Source: Candidatus Nitrospira kreftii
GTDB lineage: Bacteria; Nitrospirota; Nitrospiria; Nitrospirales; Nitrospiraceae
Length of the DNA stretch: 64,000 nt
Assembly: GCA_014058405.1 (NCBI GenBank)
Contig: CP047423.1
Span: 2,046,001-2,110,000 of the forward strand
Reading direction: 5' to 3'
Shown here: in pieces, positions 8,251 through 18,827 of the stretch
Layout: every line of letters begins with the position of its first letter
Numbering within the stretch: position 1 is the stretch's first letter
Program-made: the position numbers and the translations under genes
The notes under the pieces: model-generated
Databases searched by the model: none
Told to the model about the DNA's origin: nothing
Seen by the model: the letters and a program-made list of their open reading frames with translations, nothing else

Positions 8251-9480
8251 CTATTCGTAGCGCAATGCTTCGATGGGATTGAGGCGGGCAGCTTTATTGG
8301 CCGGATAGAGACCAAAAAATAGGCCCACGGCGACAGAAAAGATAAATGCGATCACAACTGTATCACTCGAAATGATCGTTGGCCACCCGGCAATGATGGT
8401 CGTCAAGCGTGCCGCCAGGATACCGACTACCACCCCGATGAATCCTCCGACGACGCCAAGCGTCATCGCTTCAATAAGAAACTGCATCATAATATGTAAC
8501 CGCTTAGCCCCCACGGCCATCCTGATACCAATCTCCCTCGTCCGTTCAGTTACTGAGACCAGCAGAATGTTCATGATCCCAATGCCGCCAACGAGGAGCG
8601 AGACAGATGCAATCACCATCAGCATGACTGTCAGTGTTTCACTCGTTCCTTCCTGAACCTTTCCCATATCTACTTGTGTGCGAATCGTGAAATCGTCGGG
8701 TTGTTCTCCCTGTAATCGATGGCGCACTCTCATAACGGCTCGAATTTCCTCTACGGCATCTTCCAGGTCCTCGGAACTCGCGGCAGATGCGGCTATGGCT
8801 CCGACCGATCCCAGGAACAGTGTCCCAAGAACTTTGCGCTCAGCGGTACTATAGGGAATAAACACAACATCATCCTGATCCCACCCTTGAGCGCTCTGTC
8901 CTTTAGGAGAAAACACCCCAATCACACGAAATGGCACGTTATTAATACGAATGGCAGCACCGACAGGCTCTTCCCCGTGATCAAAAAGATTCTCGACGAC
9001 CGTCTGCCCAAGAATGGCCACACGGGCAGCACTGTCAAGATCAGCCTGAGTGAAAGCGCCCCCGCTGCTATAGGACCAGTCTCGAATAGTCAGATAACTA
9101 GGCGAGGTTCCATAAACCGAGCAGTTCCAATTATGATTGCCATTCACAATCTGCATCGCACCACGTGTGTACCAACCGGTATCAGTCAAAAAAGGAATCT
9201 TTTTCTTTAAGTCCAATGCATCACTGACTGTCAACGTCACAGCACCGCCTTGAGCCCCACGCACTCCACTGACGGTTGTCCCGCTCGGCCAAATGAGGAT
9301 GACATTCGTCCCCATTGAGGCAATCTGTTTCTGCACGGCTTGTTTTGCCCCTTCACCGATACTCACCATCGCGATGACTGCAGCAACACCGATGACGATT
9401 CCAAGTAACGTTAAACCAGCCCGCAGTCGATTTCGTCTGAGAATTCGCAGGGCCGTCACTATCGTCAGCCATGTGAACAC
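8251..9480 (-). CDS. MacB-type ABC transporter permease
   Basis: 409 residues with one N-terminal helix (MFTWLTIVTALRILRRNRLR then LTLLGIVIGVAAVIAMVSIG), a periplasmic MacB_PCD domain of about 220 residues, and three C-terminal helices with the FtsX signature ERTREIGIRMAVGAKRLHIM. It ends NPIEALRYE, the usual end of MacB permeases. Such transporters use a periplasmic adaptor and an outer-membrane channel to export peptides, lipids or siderophores. The ATPase gene ends one base before this start and an adaptor gene lies further upstream, so the three form one operon. No TolC gene is present. Confidence 0.92.
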   Translation of the reverse strand: MFTWLTIVTALRILRRNRLRAGLTLLGIVIGVAAVIAMVSIGEGAKQAVQKQIASMGTNVILIWPSGTTVSGVRGAQGGAVTLTVSDALDLKKKIPFLTDTGWYTRGAMQIVNGNHNWNCSVYGTSPSYLTIRDWSYSSGGAFTQADLDSAARVAILGQTVVENLFDHGEEPVGAAIRINNVPFRVIGVFSPKGQSAQGWDQDDVVFIPYSTAERKVLGTLFLGSVGAIAASAASSEDLEDAVEEIRAVMRVRHRLQGEQPDDFTIRTQVDMGKVQEGTSETLTVMLMVIASVSLLVGGIGIMNILLVSVTERTREIGIRMAVGAKRLHIMMQFLIEAMTLGVVGGFIGVVVGILAARLTTIIAGWPTIISSDTVVIAFIFSVAVGLFFGLYPANKAARLNPIEALRYE

Positions 9481-10203
9481 CTAAGCCTCCGCCGCATGAA
9501 TCGTTGCCTTGGTCACGCGGTCACTCTGGATCTGACCATCCTTGATCACCACTTCTCGCGCAGCATAGGCAGCGACATCATTCTCATGGGTCACCAAGAT
9601 CACCGTCATACCCTCCTGGTTTAATTCACTCAGGATATCCATAATTTCTCGGCTGGACTGCGTATCGAGGTTCCCGGTGGGTTCATCCGCTAGTAGCAAG
9701 GAGGGTGAGGCTACTAACGCGCGAGCAATTGCCACTCGTTGTTGCTGTCCGCCAGAAAGTTGCGTAGGGAAATGTTCTTCGCGATCTCGTAAACCGACAC
9801 GTTCAAGCGCCGCGGCAGCAAGCGCCCGTTGCTGTCTTATTGGAAGCCCCCGGTAGAACAATGGCAACTGAGCATTTTCCAACGCACTGGTACGGGGAAT
9901 GAGATTAAAACTTTGAAATACAAACCCGATCTGTTGATTCCGAATCTCCGCTAGTTGGTCGGAGCGTAAGCTTCCGGTATCAGCTCCATTGAGCCAGTAC
10001 TGTCCTCTGCTAGGCTTATCCAGGCAGCCAAGAATGTTCATGAGTGTGGATTTTCCAGAGCCACTTGATCCCATGATCGCAACAAACTCACCCCGTTCAA
10101 TTGTGAGACTCACCCCCCTCAAAGCCTGTAGAGTGACATCCCCAATGCGATACACCTTCCACATGTCTTGGCAAACAATCAACGGATTCACGATGACAGC
10201 CAT
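9481..10203 (-). CDS. MacB-type ABC transporter ATP-binding protein
   Basis: 240 residues from the ATG at 10203 ([18 protein letters not shown]); an ATG four codons upstream is an alternative. Motifs: Walker [11 protein letters not shown]-loop [10 protein letters not shown], signature [16 protein letters not shown], Walker [16 protein letters not shown] and switch VTHENDVA. This is the stand-alone ATPase of a MacB-like exporter whose permease gene abuts it downstream. Confidence 0.92.
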   Translation of the reverse strand: MAVIVNPLIVCQDMWKVYRIGDVTLQALRGVSLTIERGEFVAIMGSSGSGKSTLMNILGCLDKPSRGQYWLNGADTGSLRSDQLAEIRNQQIGFVFQSFNLIPRTSALENAQLPLFYRGLPIRQQRALAAAALERVGLRDREEHFPTQLSGGQQQRVAIARALVASPSLLLADEPTGNLDTQSSREIMDILSELNQEGMTVILVTHENDVAAYAAREVVIKDGQIQSDRVTKATIHAAEA

Positions 10204-10280
10204 CCATACGCACAATCACACATTACGTGAGTTGGCGAGTAATCACACTGCACAAACGATTTCCGGCTTCTCTAACCGTC

Positions 10281-11534
10281 TCATCGATAACGCGGACGCT
10301 TCTTGCTTCCAAAGCCTGGTGGCAGCTCGCTCCCCTTCTCCTCTCCCAATGATTGCTCGATACCAACGACCACCAGCTCGCCTTCCTTCAAAGCTCCGGA
10401 TAGCATTTCCGTGGCGATTCCATCAGAAATGCCGATTTGGACCGGCGCAGGCGCAAGACTTCCGTCCTCCGTTAGCTTCCAGATAGTTTTCTGGCTCAGC
10501 TGTTTATCGCTTTTCGCCGTCGAAGGCCCTTCGACGGCACTCACCGCTTGCCCATCGACCTCATGACGATTCCTCTCGCTCTTCGGTGGTGTGAAACGAA
10601 GCGCCGCGTTGGGAATCTTCAAAGTTTGATCTTTCTGAGCCACAACGATCGATACATTGGCTGTCATACCTGGTTTAAGCCGTAGATCCTTATTATCAAC
10701 GCCAACCACTACATTATATGTGACGACATTTTGGATGTTGATCGGGGCGAGGCGGACCTGCCGGATGCTGCCGGTAAACGACTCACCCGGATAGGCATCC
10801 ACTGTGAAGACGGCGTCTTGCCCCTCTGCCATTCCGCCGATGTCTGATTCACTCACGTTGGTATTGACTTGCATCTTGGTGAGATCGAGAGCGATCAGAA
10901 ACAGGTTTGGTGTCGCAAAGCTAGCTGCGACTGTTTGCCCGACCTCGACGTTTCGAGCCACAACAATCCCTTCGATGGGTGATCGAATGACGGTATATTT
11001 CAATTCCTGATCGGCTACATTCAAGGCAGCCCCTGCCTGCCTGACCTGCGCCTCCGCCACCCGCAATTGTGCCTCTGCACTCTGGTAATTTGTCAGGGCA
11101 ACATCGACATCGTTTTGCGAGACGAATTGCTGAGGCAGCAGCGATTGCACACGGTCAAGTTCACGCTTTCGCTGAGCCAGATCAGCCTTCGATCGCGCAA
11201 TATTTGATCGCGCCACTTCCAAATTGCTGATGGCTTGCTCTCGGCGCGCCTTGAATGGTTCGGGGTCAATGACGGCGACAGTTTCACCGGCCTTCACTTG
11301 AGAGTTAAAATCCGCGTGAAGACTCTTGATCATTCCGGATACTTGCGTCCCTACTTCCACTAACACAACTGGATTGATTGTTCCTGTCGCACTGACGATC
11401 GAAATGACTGAACCACGCTCCACGGCTGCCGTTCGGTACTGAACCGGCACTTTGCGTTCACCGTTAAAAAACACATAACCGCCAATGGCCAGTCCGATAG
11501 CTAACATGCTGATGATTAAAATAATCCGTCGCAT
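10281..11534 (-). CDS. MacA/HlyD-type periplasmic adaptor of the exporter
   Basis: 417 residues. One N-terminal helix (IILIISMLAIGLAIGGYVFF) anchors it in the inner membrane. A lipoyl-like half-motif (VEVGTQVSGMIKSLHADFNS), a coiled-coil hairpin rich in Ala, Gln and Arg (about residues 90-165), the second lipoyl half (YTVIRSPIEGIVVARNVEVG) and beta-barrel domains follow, as in MacA. A low-complexity insert rich in Ser, Thr and Lys (about residues 325-355) separates the last beta domain from the C-terminus. It would link the MacB-like pump to an outer-membrane channel. It heads the operon. Confidence 0.92.
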   Translation of the reverse strand: MRRIILIISMLAIGLAIGGYVFFNGERKVPVQYRTAAVERGSVISIVSATGTINPVVLVEVGTQVSGMIKSLHADFNSQVKAGETVAVIDPEPFKARREQAISNLEVARSNIARSKADLAQRKRELDRVQSLLPQQFVSQNDVDVALTNYQSAEAQLRVAEAQVRQAGAALNVADQELKYTVIRSPIEGIVVARNVEVGQTVAASFATPNLFLIALDLTKMQVNTNVSESDIGGMAEGQDAVFTVDAYPGESFTGSIRQVRLAPINIQNVVTYNVVVGVDNKDLRLKPGMTANVSIVVAQKDQTLKIPNAALRFTPPKSERNRHEVDGQAVSAVEGPSTAKSDKQLSQKTIWKLTEDGSLAPAPVQIGISDGIATEMLSGALKEGELVVVGIEQSLGEEKGSELPPGFGSKKRPRYR

Positions 11535-11742
11535 ATGTCCTATGAGCTACATTCAAAGGGCCGAGTTATCCTATCAAGAAGACAGGAGAGAATCACCTCC
11601 GCGTCGGCAGGGCTGATGGCCGTAATTGTGACTTGGACTAGCCTAACATGGCCAGGGTTGCAGACCAAGGAATGAAAAATCTTATTGAAGGAAAGAATAC
11701 AAAGAATACTATGCTAGGCAGTTTGACGAGGGCTCGCACCCC

Positions 11743-13083
11743 TTACCTTGCTAGGAATCGTTCTAAGAATGTCGTCGAAACATGGCCCTTCTGAAAGTCC
11801 GGATCATCAAGGATCCGGCGGTGAAGCGGAATGGTCGTCTTGATGCCCTCGATGGCGAACTCACTCAGCGCACGTTTCATACGCGCCATGGATTCTTGAC
11901 GGTTACGGCCATGGGTGATCAGTTTAGCAATCATGGAATCATAATAGGGAACGACCGTCGAGCCTGATTCCATGGCAGAGTCAACGCGAACTCCAAATCC
12001 TCCAGGTGGGCTATATTTTGTGATCACACCAGGAGACGGCGTAAACTTCTCAGGGTCTTCTGCGTTAATACGACATTCAAGGCTATGGCCGGTGAGTACT
12101 ACGTCTTGTTGGCGGATGGAGAGCGGATGGCCCGCCGCAAGACGAATTTGTTCTTTGACCAGATCGATACCCGTCACCATTTCTGTGATAGGGTGCTCAA
12201 CCTGAATTCGAGTATTAACTTCCATAAAGTAGAACTTCTGGTCCTTGTCGAGGAGAAATTCCACGGTCCCAATATTTCTGTAGTGGGCAGCCTTCACAGC
12301 TTCCACCGCGACTCTGCCGATTTCTCGACGCAGTTTGTCATCGATGACAGGAGACGGCGTTTCCTCCACCAGTTTTTGATGTCGGCGTTGGATCGAACAG
12401 TCACGCTCTCCCAGATGGATTACCCGACCATGTTGGTCGGCCATGATTTGCACCTCGATATGCCGGGGTTCCAAAAAATAACGCTCAAGATAGACGCCAT
12501 CATTGCCAAAGGTCGATTTAGCTTCTGTCTGAGCAGCTTGGAGCGCCCGAGTTAGGTCCTCAGCTCTATTGACGACGCGCATGCCCCGTCCGCCCCCTCC
12601 CGCCGTTGCCTTGATGATCACCGGAAAGCCAATCTTCACAGCAGCCTGCAGTGCATCCTCTTCGCTCCGCAATTCGCCCGGGCTTCCAGGTGTAACCGGA
12701 AGCCCTCGTTTCGCCACAATCTCGCGCGCCTTCGCTTTATCACCCATTAAGGCAATATTTTCAGAACTAGGACCAATGAACTTGATGCCGATAGACTCAC
12801 AGACCTCGGCGAAATGGGCGTTCTCAGAAAGGAATCCATACCCGGGATGGATCGCATCGACTCCCGTGATCTCCGCCGCACTGAGGACGTTAGGGATATT
12901 TCGGTAGCTTAAAGCGGAATCGGCAGGCCCAACACACACCTTTTCGTCGGCAGCTCGAACGTGTAAGCTAAGTGCGTCGGCTTCCGAATGAATGGCGACG
13001 GTCTTAATGCCAAGCTCCTTACAGGCTCGGATGACCCGTAGCGCGATTTCCCCACGATTGGCGATTAACACTTTCTTAAACAC
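11743..13083 (-). CDS. accC: Acetyl-CoA carboxylase, biotin carboxylase subunit
   Basis: 446 residues, normal for AccC. It starts [20 protein letters not shown]. The ATP-grasp glycine loop [34 protein letters not shown] and the [21 protein letters not shown] box are intact. It carboxylates the biotin of AccB with ATP and bicarbonate, the first step of malonyl-CoA formation. It lies 48 bases downstream of accB in the aroQ-efp-accB-accC run. Confidence 0.97.
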   Translation of the reverse strand: MFKKVLIANRGEIALRVIRACKELGIKTVAIHSEADALSLHVRAADEKVCVGPADSALSYRNIPNVLSAAEITGVDAIHPGYGFLSENAHFAEVCESIGIKFIGPSSENIALMGDKAKAREIVAKRGLPVTPGSPGELRSEEDALQAAVKIGFPVIIKATAGGGGRGMRVVNRAEDLTRALQAAQTEAKSTFGNDGVYLERYFLEPRHIEVQIMADQHGRVIHLGERDCSIQRRHQKLVEETPSPVIDDKLRREIGRVAVEAVKAAHYRNIGTVEFLLDKDQKFYFMEVNTRIQVEHPITEMVTGIDLVKEQIRLAAGHPLSIRQQDVVLTGHSLECRINAEDPEKFTPSPGVITKYSPPGGFGVRVDSAMESGSTVVPYYDSMIAKLITHGRNRQESMARMKRALSEFAIEGIKTTIPLHRRILDDPDFQKGHVSTTFLERFLAR

Positions 13084-13131
13084 GTTTCGACTCCGATATA
13101 TGGCGCTAGTAAGGCGTGTCGTGAGAACAAG

Positions 13132-13683
13132 CTACGAAGCAGCTTTGGGATCGATGAGAAAAAGCGGCTGACCATATTCCACAGATTTTGTATTCTCAAC
13201 CAGAATCTTGACGACCCGGCCATCCACTTCGGATTCAATTTCATTCATGAGTTTCATTGCTTCGACAATACACAGCACTTGGCTCTTCTTCACCATATCA
13301 CCCTCTTCAACGTATGCGTCGGCGTCGGGAGAGGGGGATCGATAGAACGTGCCGACAATGGGGGAGGTGACGGTAAGAAAACCTGTCGCACCTTCTAGTA
13401 CTGGCATCGTCGCAGAAGCGGATTGGGTCGGCTGTTGCGGGGAGGCAGGAGTCGATTCTTGGAGCGAGGCAGTCGTGGGCTTAACAAGAACTTCGTGACG
13501 AACACGGATCCGGATGCCTCGGAGTTCAACCTCAAGCTCGGTTAAATTATTGCGGCGAAGCAGATCGATGAGTTCTTGGATTTGCTTGGTGGAACCCGTC
13601 GCAAGCGATGCATCAGGTATTGACTCGCTCACGATCTCTGGCATCACCATCCGTCGAGTCTTTATCTTCGTTCGACGCTTCAC
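13132..13683 (-). CDS. accB: Acetyl-CoA carboxylase, biotin carboxyl carrier protein
   Basis: 183 residues. N-terminal region [20 protein letters not shown], a Pro/Ala/Ser/Thr-rich flexible linker (about residues 75-105), and the C-terminal biotinyl domain with the target Lys in [18 protein letters not shown]. The first ATG ([12 protein letters not shown]) overlaps the efp stop by four bases (ATGA), so the genes are translationally coupled. An internal ATG 13 codons later gives a more usual length and cannot be excluded. Confidence 0.95.
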   Translation of the reverse strand: MKRRTKIKTRRMVMPEIVSESIPDASLATGSTKQIQELIDLLRRNNLTELEVELRGIRIRVRHEVLVKPTTASLQESTPASPQQPTQSASATMPVLEGATGFLTVTSPIVGTFYRSPSPDADAYVEEGDMVKKSQVLCIVEAMKLMNEIESEVDGRVVKILVENTKSVEYGQPLFLIDPKAAS

Positions 13684-14240
13684 CGAACACGCTCCACATA
13701 GGATCTCGTACGCGTGTCGATCCGAATCACGGTCCCAACCTCCAGATACAGCGGCACTTTGATCGTCGCTCCGGTCTCGACGACTGCAGGCTTGGTCCCG
13801 CCAGACGCCGTATCTCCCCGCACTCCAGGCTCCGCATCAACCACTTTGAGTTCAATAAAGTTGGGCAACTCCACGGCAATGGGACGGTGCTCGTAGATGA
13901 GAATCTTAGCGACCATATTTTCCTTCAGCAGGTCCGCATTATCTCCCAACTGATTCTTCTCAAAGGTCAGTTGCTCATAGGTCTCGGTATCCATGAGTGT
14001 ATAGGACTCTCCGGAGGCGTAGAGAAACTGCATGTCGCGTTCTTCTAGGTCGGGTTCTTCAAACCGTTCGCCCGATCGAAAAGTTCGGTCCAATACGTTT
14101 CCAGAAAGATAACTCTTCAATTTGGTACGGACAAACGCTCCACCTTTGCCTGGCTTTACATGTTGAAATTCAACAATATAAAAAGGTTCTCCCTCGACCA
14201 TCAGCCGAACACCGCTACGAAAATCAACCGTAGAAATCAC
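13680..14240 (-). CDS. efp: Translation elongation factor P
   Basis: 186 residues in three beta-barrel domains. The N-terminal loop [15 protein letters not shown] carries the tip residue Lys32, which is the lysine (EpmAB-modified) version and not the Arg/rhamnosyl type. The C-terminal domain includes the signature around [23 protein letters not shown] relieves ribosome stalling at polyproline. It lies 45 bases downstream of aroQ and overlaps accB. Confidence 0.97.
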   Translation of the reverse strand: MISTVDFRSGVRLMVEGEPFYIVEFQHVKPGKGGAFVRTKLKSYLSGNVLDRTFRSGERFEEPDLEERDMQFLYASGESYTLMDTETYEQLTFEKNQLGDNADLLKENMVAKILIYEHRPIAVELPNFIELKVVDAEPGVRGDTASGGTKPAVVETGATIKVPLYLEVGTVIRIDTRTRSYVERVR

Positions 14241-14285
14241 TCGTCACTCCCTTCGACAAACAATGCTCACTTCGCGGCGGCCACC

Positions 14286-14786
14286 TCAATGGGCATCAGT
14301 ATCCGTCCCCGGAGGAGCGCTAGGAATTCCTGGAATATCCTTGGCTCTGTATTCAGCTAGCTGTTCACACAGCCCTCTCAGCGCCAGAAGATACCCGAAA
14401 GGACCAAAGCCGCAGATCTGTGCCAACGCTACTCCCGATATATAGGAATGGTGCCTGAACTCCTCCCGTCGATAAATATTTGATAGATGAACCTCGACGG
14501 TGGGTAGATTAACGGCTGCTAAAGCATCTCGAATAGCGACGCTCGTATGGGTATAGGCCGCGGGATTGATGATGATCCCATGATACCCATTTCGCGCCTC
14601 TTGAACCCAATTCACTAACTCCCCTTCCAGATTTGATTGACGGATAACGAGCTCGACGCCCAATTCAAGACTGAGTTTGTTGAGTGATCCGTCAATCATA
14701 GCAAGAGTCGCTGCCCCATAGATCGACTCTTCTCGATTGCCTAGCAGATTAAGGTTAGGACCATGCAAAACTAAAATACGCAGCAT
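14286..14786 (-). CDS. aroQ: Type II 3-dehydroquinate dehydratase
   Basis: 166 residues from the ATG at 14786, giving the family start [19 protein letters not shown]; the upstream ATG at 14810 adds eight atypical residues. Catalytic Tyr lies in EESIYGA, the [18 protein letters not shown] block follows, and [20 protein letters not shown] contains the active-site His and Arg. It makes 3-dehydroshikimate in aromatic amino acid synthesis. First gene of the aroQ-efp-accB-accC group. The C-terminus is about 15 residues longer than usual. Confidence 0.95.
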   Translation of the reverse strand: MLRILVLHGPNLNLLGNREESIYGAATLAMIDGSLNKLSLELGVELVIRQSNLEGELVNWVQEARNGYHGIIINPAAYTHTSVAIRDALAAVNLPTVEVHLSNIYRREEFRHHSYISGVALAQICGFGPFGYLLALRGLCEQLAEYRAKDIPGIPSAPPGTDTDAH

Positions 14787-14869
14787 GTCGCGTACGCCGC
14801 CCCAGTACATACCATCCTACCAGAGGCGGCATTTTAGCAGTACCTTTTCTAGGGGTCAAACCGTTGAAG

Positions 14870-15598
14870 TCATGAAGAAGTTCTTGGAGTTGGTTCGGAG
14901 GAGCTTTGCCGGTCACGACGACGCGTCTGAATCAAGCTGAGCCACTGCTCTAGCTGTATCACAATCGAGCTTCTGACCACCGTCCGTGACTCCTGGGTTG
15001 CGGTGGAACGTGAGGGAGCAACGCTGAGCGATCTATTATCCATTTCGTTAGCCTGAGCTAACGCCCCGTTCGCCACGGGAGGACTCATTTGCTCTCCATA
15101 ACCATCTTCATGGATTCTCGTGTTTGTCCGATTCTCCTCAACCCGTATGAGATCATCTTCAGCCCATTGCTCTTCTGACGCCTCTAGCCCAGCACGAAGC
15201 GACAACGCCTCTTGATCGTGTGGGTTAAGATCCAGAATGACATTGCAGGAACGAATCGCCGCATCTTTCGTCCCTTGAGCCGCATAGAGTTTGGCTAAAG
15301 TCCGATGAGCCCGCAGATTATCAGGGCTCAGCTTTATAGCTTCCTCTAGGATCGCTTTCGCTTTAACCGGCTGGTTTATCTGCTCATAGGCACGGCCTAA
15401 TGCCACCATGGCAGTTATGAAACCCGGATATGTCTTCAATCCATCTTCAAGGACCCCAGCAGCCTCTTCCCACATGCCGGCTTTGCCGTATTCTTCTGCC
15501 AAAGGGATAAATACCTTGGACCCTGGCTCCTTGACGAAGGCGAGTGCCAAACGGTCAATCTCAGCCGCGTTATTCGACTTTTTAGATCCTGAGGCCAT
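14870..15598 (-). CDS. Tetratricopeptide-repeat protein
   Basis: 242 residues. Three to four TPR units cover about residues 20-140, such as AAGVLEDGLKTYPGFITAMV and KAKAILEEAIKLSPDNLRAH. A polar, probably disordered tail rich in Ser, Arg and Glu follows. No signal peptide, so cytoplasmic. It begins ten bases after the coaBC stop and belongs to the same run. Function unknown; it is probably a protein-protein adaptor. Confidence 0.85.
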   Translation of the reverse strand: MASGSKKSNNAAEIDRLALAFVKEPGSKVFIPLAEEYGKAGMWEEAAGVLEDGLKTYPGFITAMVALGRAYEQINQPVKAKAILEEAIKLSPDNLRAHRTLAKLYAAQGTKDAAIRSCNVILDLNPHDQEALSLRAGLEASEEQWAEDDLIRVEENRTNTRIHEDGYGEQMSPPVANGALAQANEMDNRSLSVAPSRSTATQESRTVVRSSIVIQLEQWLSLIQTRRRDRQSSSEPTPRTSS

Positions 15599-15607
15599 TC
15601 CCTTTGC

Positions 15608-16852
15608 TCATTCGGCTACAAATTTTCGACGTGGCCCATTCAAGCACAGTTCGCGCACCGCAGTTAAAATCTCGTCGGCCAAACGACGCTTGGGTATCAA
15701 TCCCAAGTTGCGCTGTTCACCAGTCGCAGAGAGAATCACCGCGGCATTATCATCGCTGCCAAATCCGCCTCCTTCGTGAGTCACATCATTGGCCACGATG
15801 AGATCTAGCCCTTTGTTTTTTAACTTGTCTCGTGCATGGGATAACACCTGCTCTGTTTCCGCGGCAAATCCTACTATGATTTGCGATGTTCGCTGTGCGG
15901 AAAGCATCGCGAGTATATCCGTGGTCGATACAAGCTCTAAAACCATCTCGGCTTTTCCCTGTTTCTTAATTTTGTGTTCGGCCTCGTCTTTAGGACGAAA
16001 GTCTGAAACCGCCGCAGCCATTATGAGGACCGTACATGCCTGAAAATTCTGCCACAAGGCGTCGGCCATTTCAGCAGCGGTGTTTACGTGAATCGTCGTG
16101 ACTCCTGGCGGGGAACTCAGAGACGACGGGCCTGAGACCAAGGTGACCTCTGCGCCTCGAGCTCGTGCGGCCTCTGCGATTGCGTACCCCATTTTCCCAG
16201 ACGAACGATTCGAAAGAAAACGAACCGGATCGATCGGTTCCTGAGTTGGGCCTGCTGAGACGAGAACCACCTGATCGTGCCAATCACATTGTACGGCCAG
16301 GACGGCATTAACTGCGGCTAAAACCTTGGATTCTCCGCACAACCTCCCTTGTGCGACCTGTCCTGAGGCCAGTGGTCCGACTTCTGGTTCAAGCACGACG
16401 ATACCGCGAGCTTTAAGCGTTTCCACATGGTGAACGACCGTGGGGTGAATCCACATATCGCCGTCCATTGCCGGTGCGACAACAACCGGGCAATGAGCAC
16501 TCAACAGCATCGTGGTCAGCACATCATCTGCAAGACCAAGAGCCGCCTTGGCCAGAAAGTTTGCCGTCGCCGGAGCCACAAGAATCACATCGACCTGCTC
16601 CGGAATCGTAAGGTGAGCCATTTCTTCATGCGCTTCGAACAGATCTGTTGTCACTCGTGTACCGGAAAGGACTTCAAACGTGAGGGGAGTAATGAACTTC
16701 GTCGCAGCCTTAGTCATGACCACGGACACGACGGCCCCTTCTCGTCTTAACGCTCTAAGCAAACTGATGGCTTTATAGGCAGCGATGCTGCCGGTTACCG
16801 CCAAGGCTACCCGCTTACCCCGCAGACATGTGGACCATCGCGCTTCGTCCAA
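15608..16852 (-). CDS. coaBC: Bifunctional phosphopantothenoylcysteine decarboxylase/synthetase
   Basis: 414 residues. The CoaC half has GSIAAYKAISLLRALRREGA, the FMN-binding VAPATANFLAKAALGLADD and the PAMD motif in VVAPAMDGDMW. The CoaB half has VLVSAGPTQEPIDPVRFLSN and RSSGKMGYAIAEAA, then KIKKQGKAEMVLELVSTTDI. It performs two steps of coenzyme A synthesis. It starts three bases after the rpoZ stop. Confidence 0.96.
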   Translation of the reverse strand: MDEARWSTCLRGKRVALAVTGSIAAYKAISLLRALRREGAVVSVVMTKAATKFITPLTFEVLSGTRVTTDLFEAHEEMAHLTIPEQVDVILVAPATANFLAKAALGLADDVLTTMLLSAHCPVVVAPAMDGDMWIHPTVVHHVETLKARGIVVLEPEVGPLASGQVAQGRLCGESKVLAAVNAVLAVQCDWHDQVVLVSAGPTQEPIDPVRFLSNRSSGKMGYAIAEAARARGAEVTLVSGPSSLSSPPGVTTIHVNTAAEMADALWQNFQACTVLIMAAAVSDFRPKDEAEHKIKKQGKAEMVLELVSTTDILAMLSAQRTSQIIVGFAAETEQVLSHARDKLKNKGLDLIVANDVTHEGGGFGSDDNAAVILSATGEQRNLGLIPKRRLADEILTAVRELCLNGPRRKFVAE

Positions 16853-16855
16853 TCC

Positions 16856-17215
16856 CTACTCCTCTGTGGGCGTCGCCGCTGGTGGGACCGTGTCATCCAC
16901 ATACACGCTGAGTTCTTTCTTGATTTCGCGAGCATCTTCTCCCGTCATCATTGCGATGCGCTCAGTTTCGCCTTCTTTCCCGCGCTTGGCCTCTTTCGTC
17001 GCGTCGCGAGCTTCTTTACCAGTGAGGTATTTGACCTGTCCTCTCAGTACCTCATCAAGGGCAATTGTGGTTTCTTTGGTAAATCGAGAGGATCCAGCCT
17101 GTTTGGCTCCTTGCGTCAAGTGTTTTGCCCGTTGAGATGCGACAATCACTAAACGGTGACGAGAGTCAAATTCATTGGTTGTGTATTGTGGCAACAAGTT
17201 CAGCATATCAATCAT
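16856..17215 (-). CDS. rpoZ: RNA polymerase omega subunit
   Basis: 119 residues. The N-terminal half has the omega pattern DSRHRLVIVASQRAKHLTQG and TTIALDEVL. The C-terminal half is a charged Lys/Glu-rich tail, longer than in E. coli. Position between gmk and coaBC is the classical setting for rpoZ. An ATG three codons in is an alternative start. Confidence 0.9.
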   Translation of the reverse strand: MIDMLNLLPQYTTNEFDSRHRLVIVASQRAKHLTQGAKQAGSSRFTKETTIALDEVLRGQVKYLTGKEARDATKEAKRGKEGETERIAMMTGEDAREIKKELSVYVDDTVPPAATPTEE

Positions 17216-17235
17216 AATTCACCTTCGCCCCTCTG

Positions 17236-17952
17236 CTATGAAGTGGTTGATGGCTCTCGTTCTGCTGGGTTCACATCTTTGTCAAGGAGAAAACTCTGTT
17301 CTAACCAATGCATGTCCAACCGGCTGGTCTTGAGCCGTTCGCTCAGAAAAATACTTTGCAGGTCGCAAAGCGACTGAGTGAAATCATCATTGCGAACAAT
17401 GTATTGGTATTCCTTGCAATACCATACTTCTGCCCTTACATTCTTCAAGCGGCGGTCAATTTCTTCTTGAGAATCTGACCCTCGGCTCTGCAATCTGGCA
17501 CGCAGTATGTCCATAGATGGCGGCAAAATGAAGATAGAGACAGCAGCTTCGAATTGTTTCTTAATTTGAAGTGCGCCTTGAACATCGATTTCGAGCAAGA
17601 CATCAATCCCCTGCTCCAACTTTTCAGTCAATGGATTCAGGGGAGTTCCGTACCAATGGCTGTAGACATGCGCATACTCTAAGAACTCATTCCGCGCAAC
17701 CATCTCCTGAAATACGTTTTCATTGATGAAAAAATATTCGCGCCCATGCGCCTCTCCAGGGCGTGGCGTCCGTGTCGTGAACGACACTGAATGCCAAATT
17801 CCCTGCACCGATGTCACAATCTGCTTACATAAGGTCGTCTTTCCCGCACCAGAAGGAGCTGAAACAATATAGAGAATTCCTCGACGGTCGAGAGCTTGAC
17901 GATTAGTCGGCTGAGGTGAGTAGAGCCTATTCGGAGACATCACCATGCTCAT
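17236..17952 (-). CDS. gmk: Guanylate kinase
   Basis: 238 residues. P-loop SAPSGAGKTTL near residue 32, GMP-binding SVSFTTRTPRPGEAHGREYF and LLEIDVQGALQIKK. It converts GMP to GDP. An N-terminal extension of about 24 residues and a C-terminal tail of about 20 make it longer than the usual 205. Its start overlaps the yicC stop by four bases (ATGA). Confidence 0.96.
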   Translation of the reverse strand: MSMVMSPNRLYSPQPTNRQALDRRGILYIVSAPSGAGKTTLCKQIVTSVQGIWHSVSFTTRTPRPGEAHGREYFFINENVFQEMVARNEFLEYAHVYSHWYGTPLNPLTEKLEQGIDVLLEIDVQGALQIKKQFEAAVSIFILPPSMDILRARLQSRGSDSQEEIDRRLKNVRAEVWYCKEYQYIVRNDDFTQSLCDLQSIFLSERLKTSRLDMHWLEQSFLLDKDVNPAEREPSTTS

Positions 17953-18827
17953 TCGACATTTTGCATCTGTTCGCGCAGACGCTCAAGCTCTGCTTTCATT
18001 TTGACGACCTCAGCCGTGATTTGAGCGTCATTTGCTTTCGATCCGATTGTGTTTACTTCCCGTCCCATCTCCTGAAGAAGAAAATCCAACGTTTTGCCGA
18101 TTGGCTCCGTGCCCTGCATAGTACGGTCAAACTGTATCATATGCGCGTCTAGTCTGACCAATTCTTCCGTAATGTCACACCGGTCTGCATACAAAGCCAG
18201 TTCTTGGTTGAGTCGAGCAAGATCGGGGATGGAGTCACCCAGCAGCTTCTCTACACGTATCTTCATACGTTCGAAGGCCTCCTGAGCAACCATGGGCGCA
18301 CGCGCTGATACGGTCGTTTTGCATCCTCTCAACTGAGTAAGCCGAAAACGAACATCGTCCGCAAGAAGCGCTCCTTCATTTTTTCGCATCGTTACCATAT
18401 CAAGAATCGCATTCTGTCCCAGCTTCTCCACTAACTTTGTCAGTTTGCGATCATCGGTGGGTTGTTCAGATAGCACGAGGATATCACGCAACCCCGCCAT
18501 CAATCCGATATCAATGGAGCCTTTCAGCTTAAGTGAACGCTGGAGGTTGCGAAGAGCCTCATGGTACTGTTTCGCCAAACCAGCGTCAAGTTGAAGGGAT
18601 CGAACGTTCCCTCGACTCCCCTGCAGCATCACCGTCAGCTCAACTCTCCCGCGTGCACAATGCTGCTGAATACCTTTCTTAAAGACTTCCTCTAGGCCGG
18701 TCATGGTTTTCGGCAGTCGTATGGACATTTCGAGGAAGCGATGATTGACCGATCTCACTTCTATTGTGACGGTCCCATCGGACCATGTCGCCTGCTGCCG
18801 ACCAAACCCCGTCATGCTTTTGATCAT
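17949..18827 (-). CDS. yicC: YicC family endoribonuclease
   Basis: 292 residues from the ATG at 18827, giving the invariant opening MIKSMTGFGRQ. An upstream ATG at 18848 is rejected because it lies inside nth. The C-terminal block EPIGKTLDFLLQEMGREVNT followed by GSKANDAQITAEVVKMKAEL is the YicC/YloC hallmark. E. coli YicC is an RNase linked to small-RNA decay. It overlaps nth by four bases upstream and gmk by four downstream. Confidence 0.94.
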   Translation of the reverse strand: MIKSMTGFGRQQATWSDGTVTIEVRSVNHRFLEMSIRLPKTMTGLEEVFKKGIQQHCARGRVELTVMLQGSRGNVRSLQLDAGLAKQYHEALRNLQRSLKLKGSIDIGLMAGLRDILVLSEQPTDDRKLTKLVEKLGQNAILDMVTMRKNEGALLADDVRFRLTQLRGCKTTVSARAPMVAQEAFERMKIRVEKLLGDSIPDLARLNQELALYADRCDITEELVRLDAHMIQFDRTMQGTEPIGKTLDFLLQEMGREVNTIGSKANDAQITAEVVKMKAELERLREQMQNVE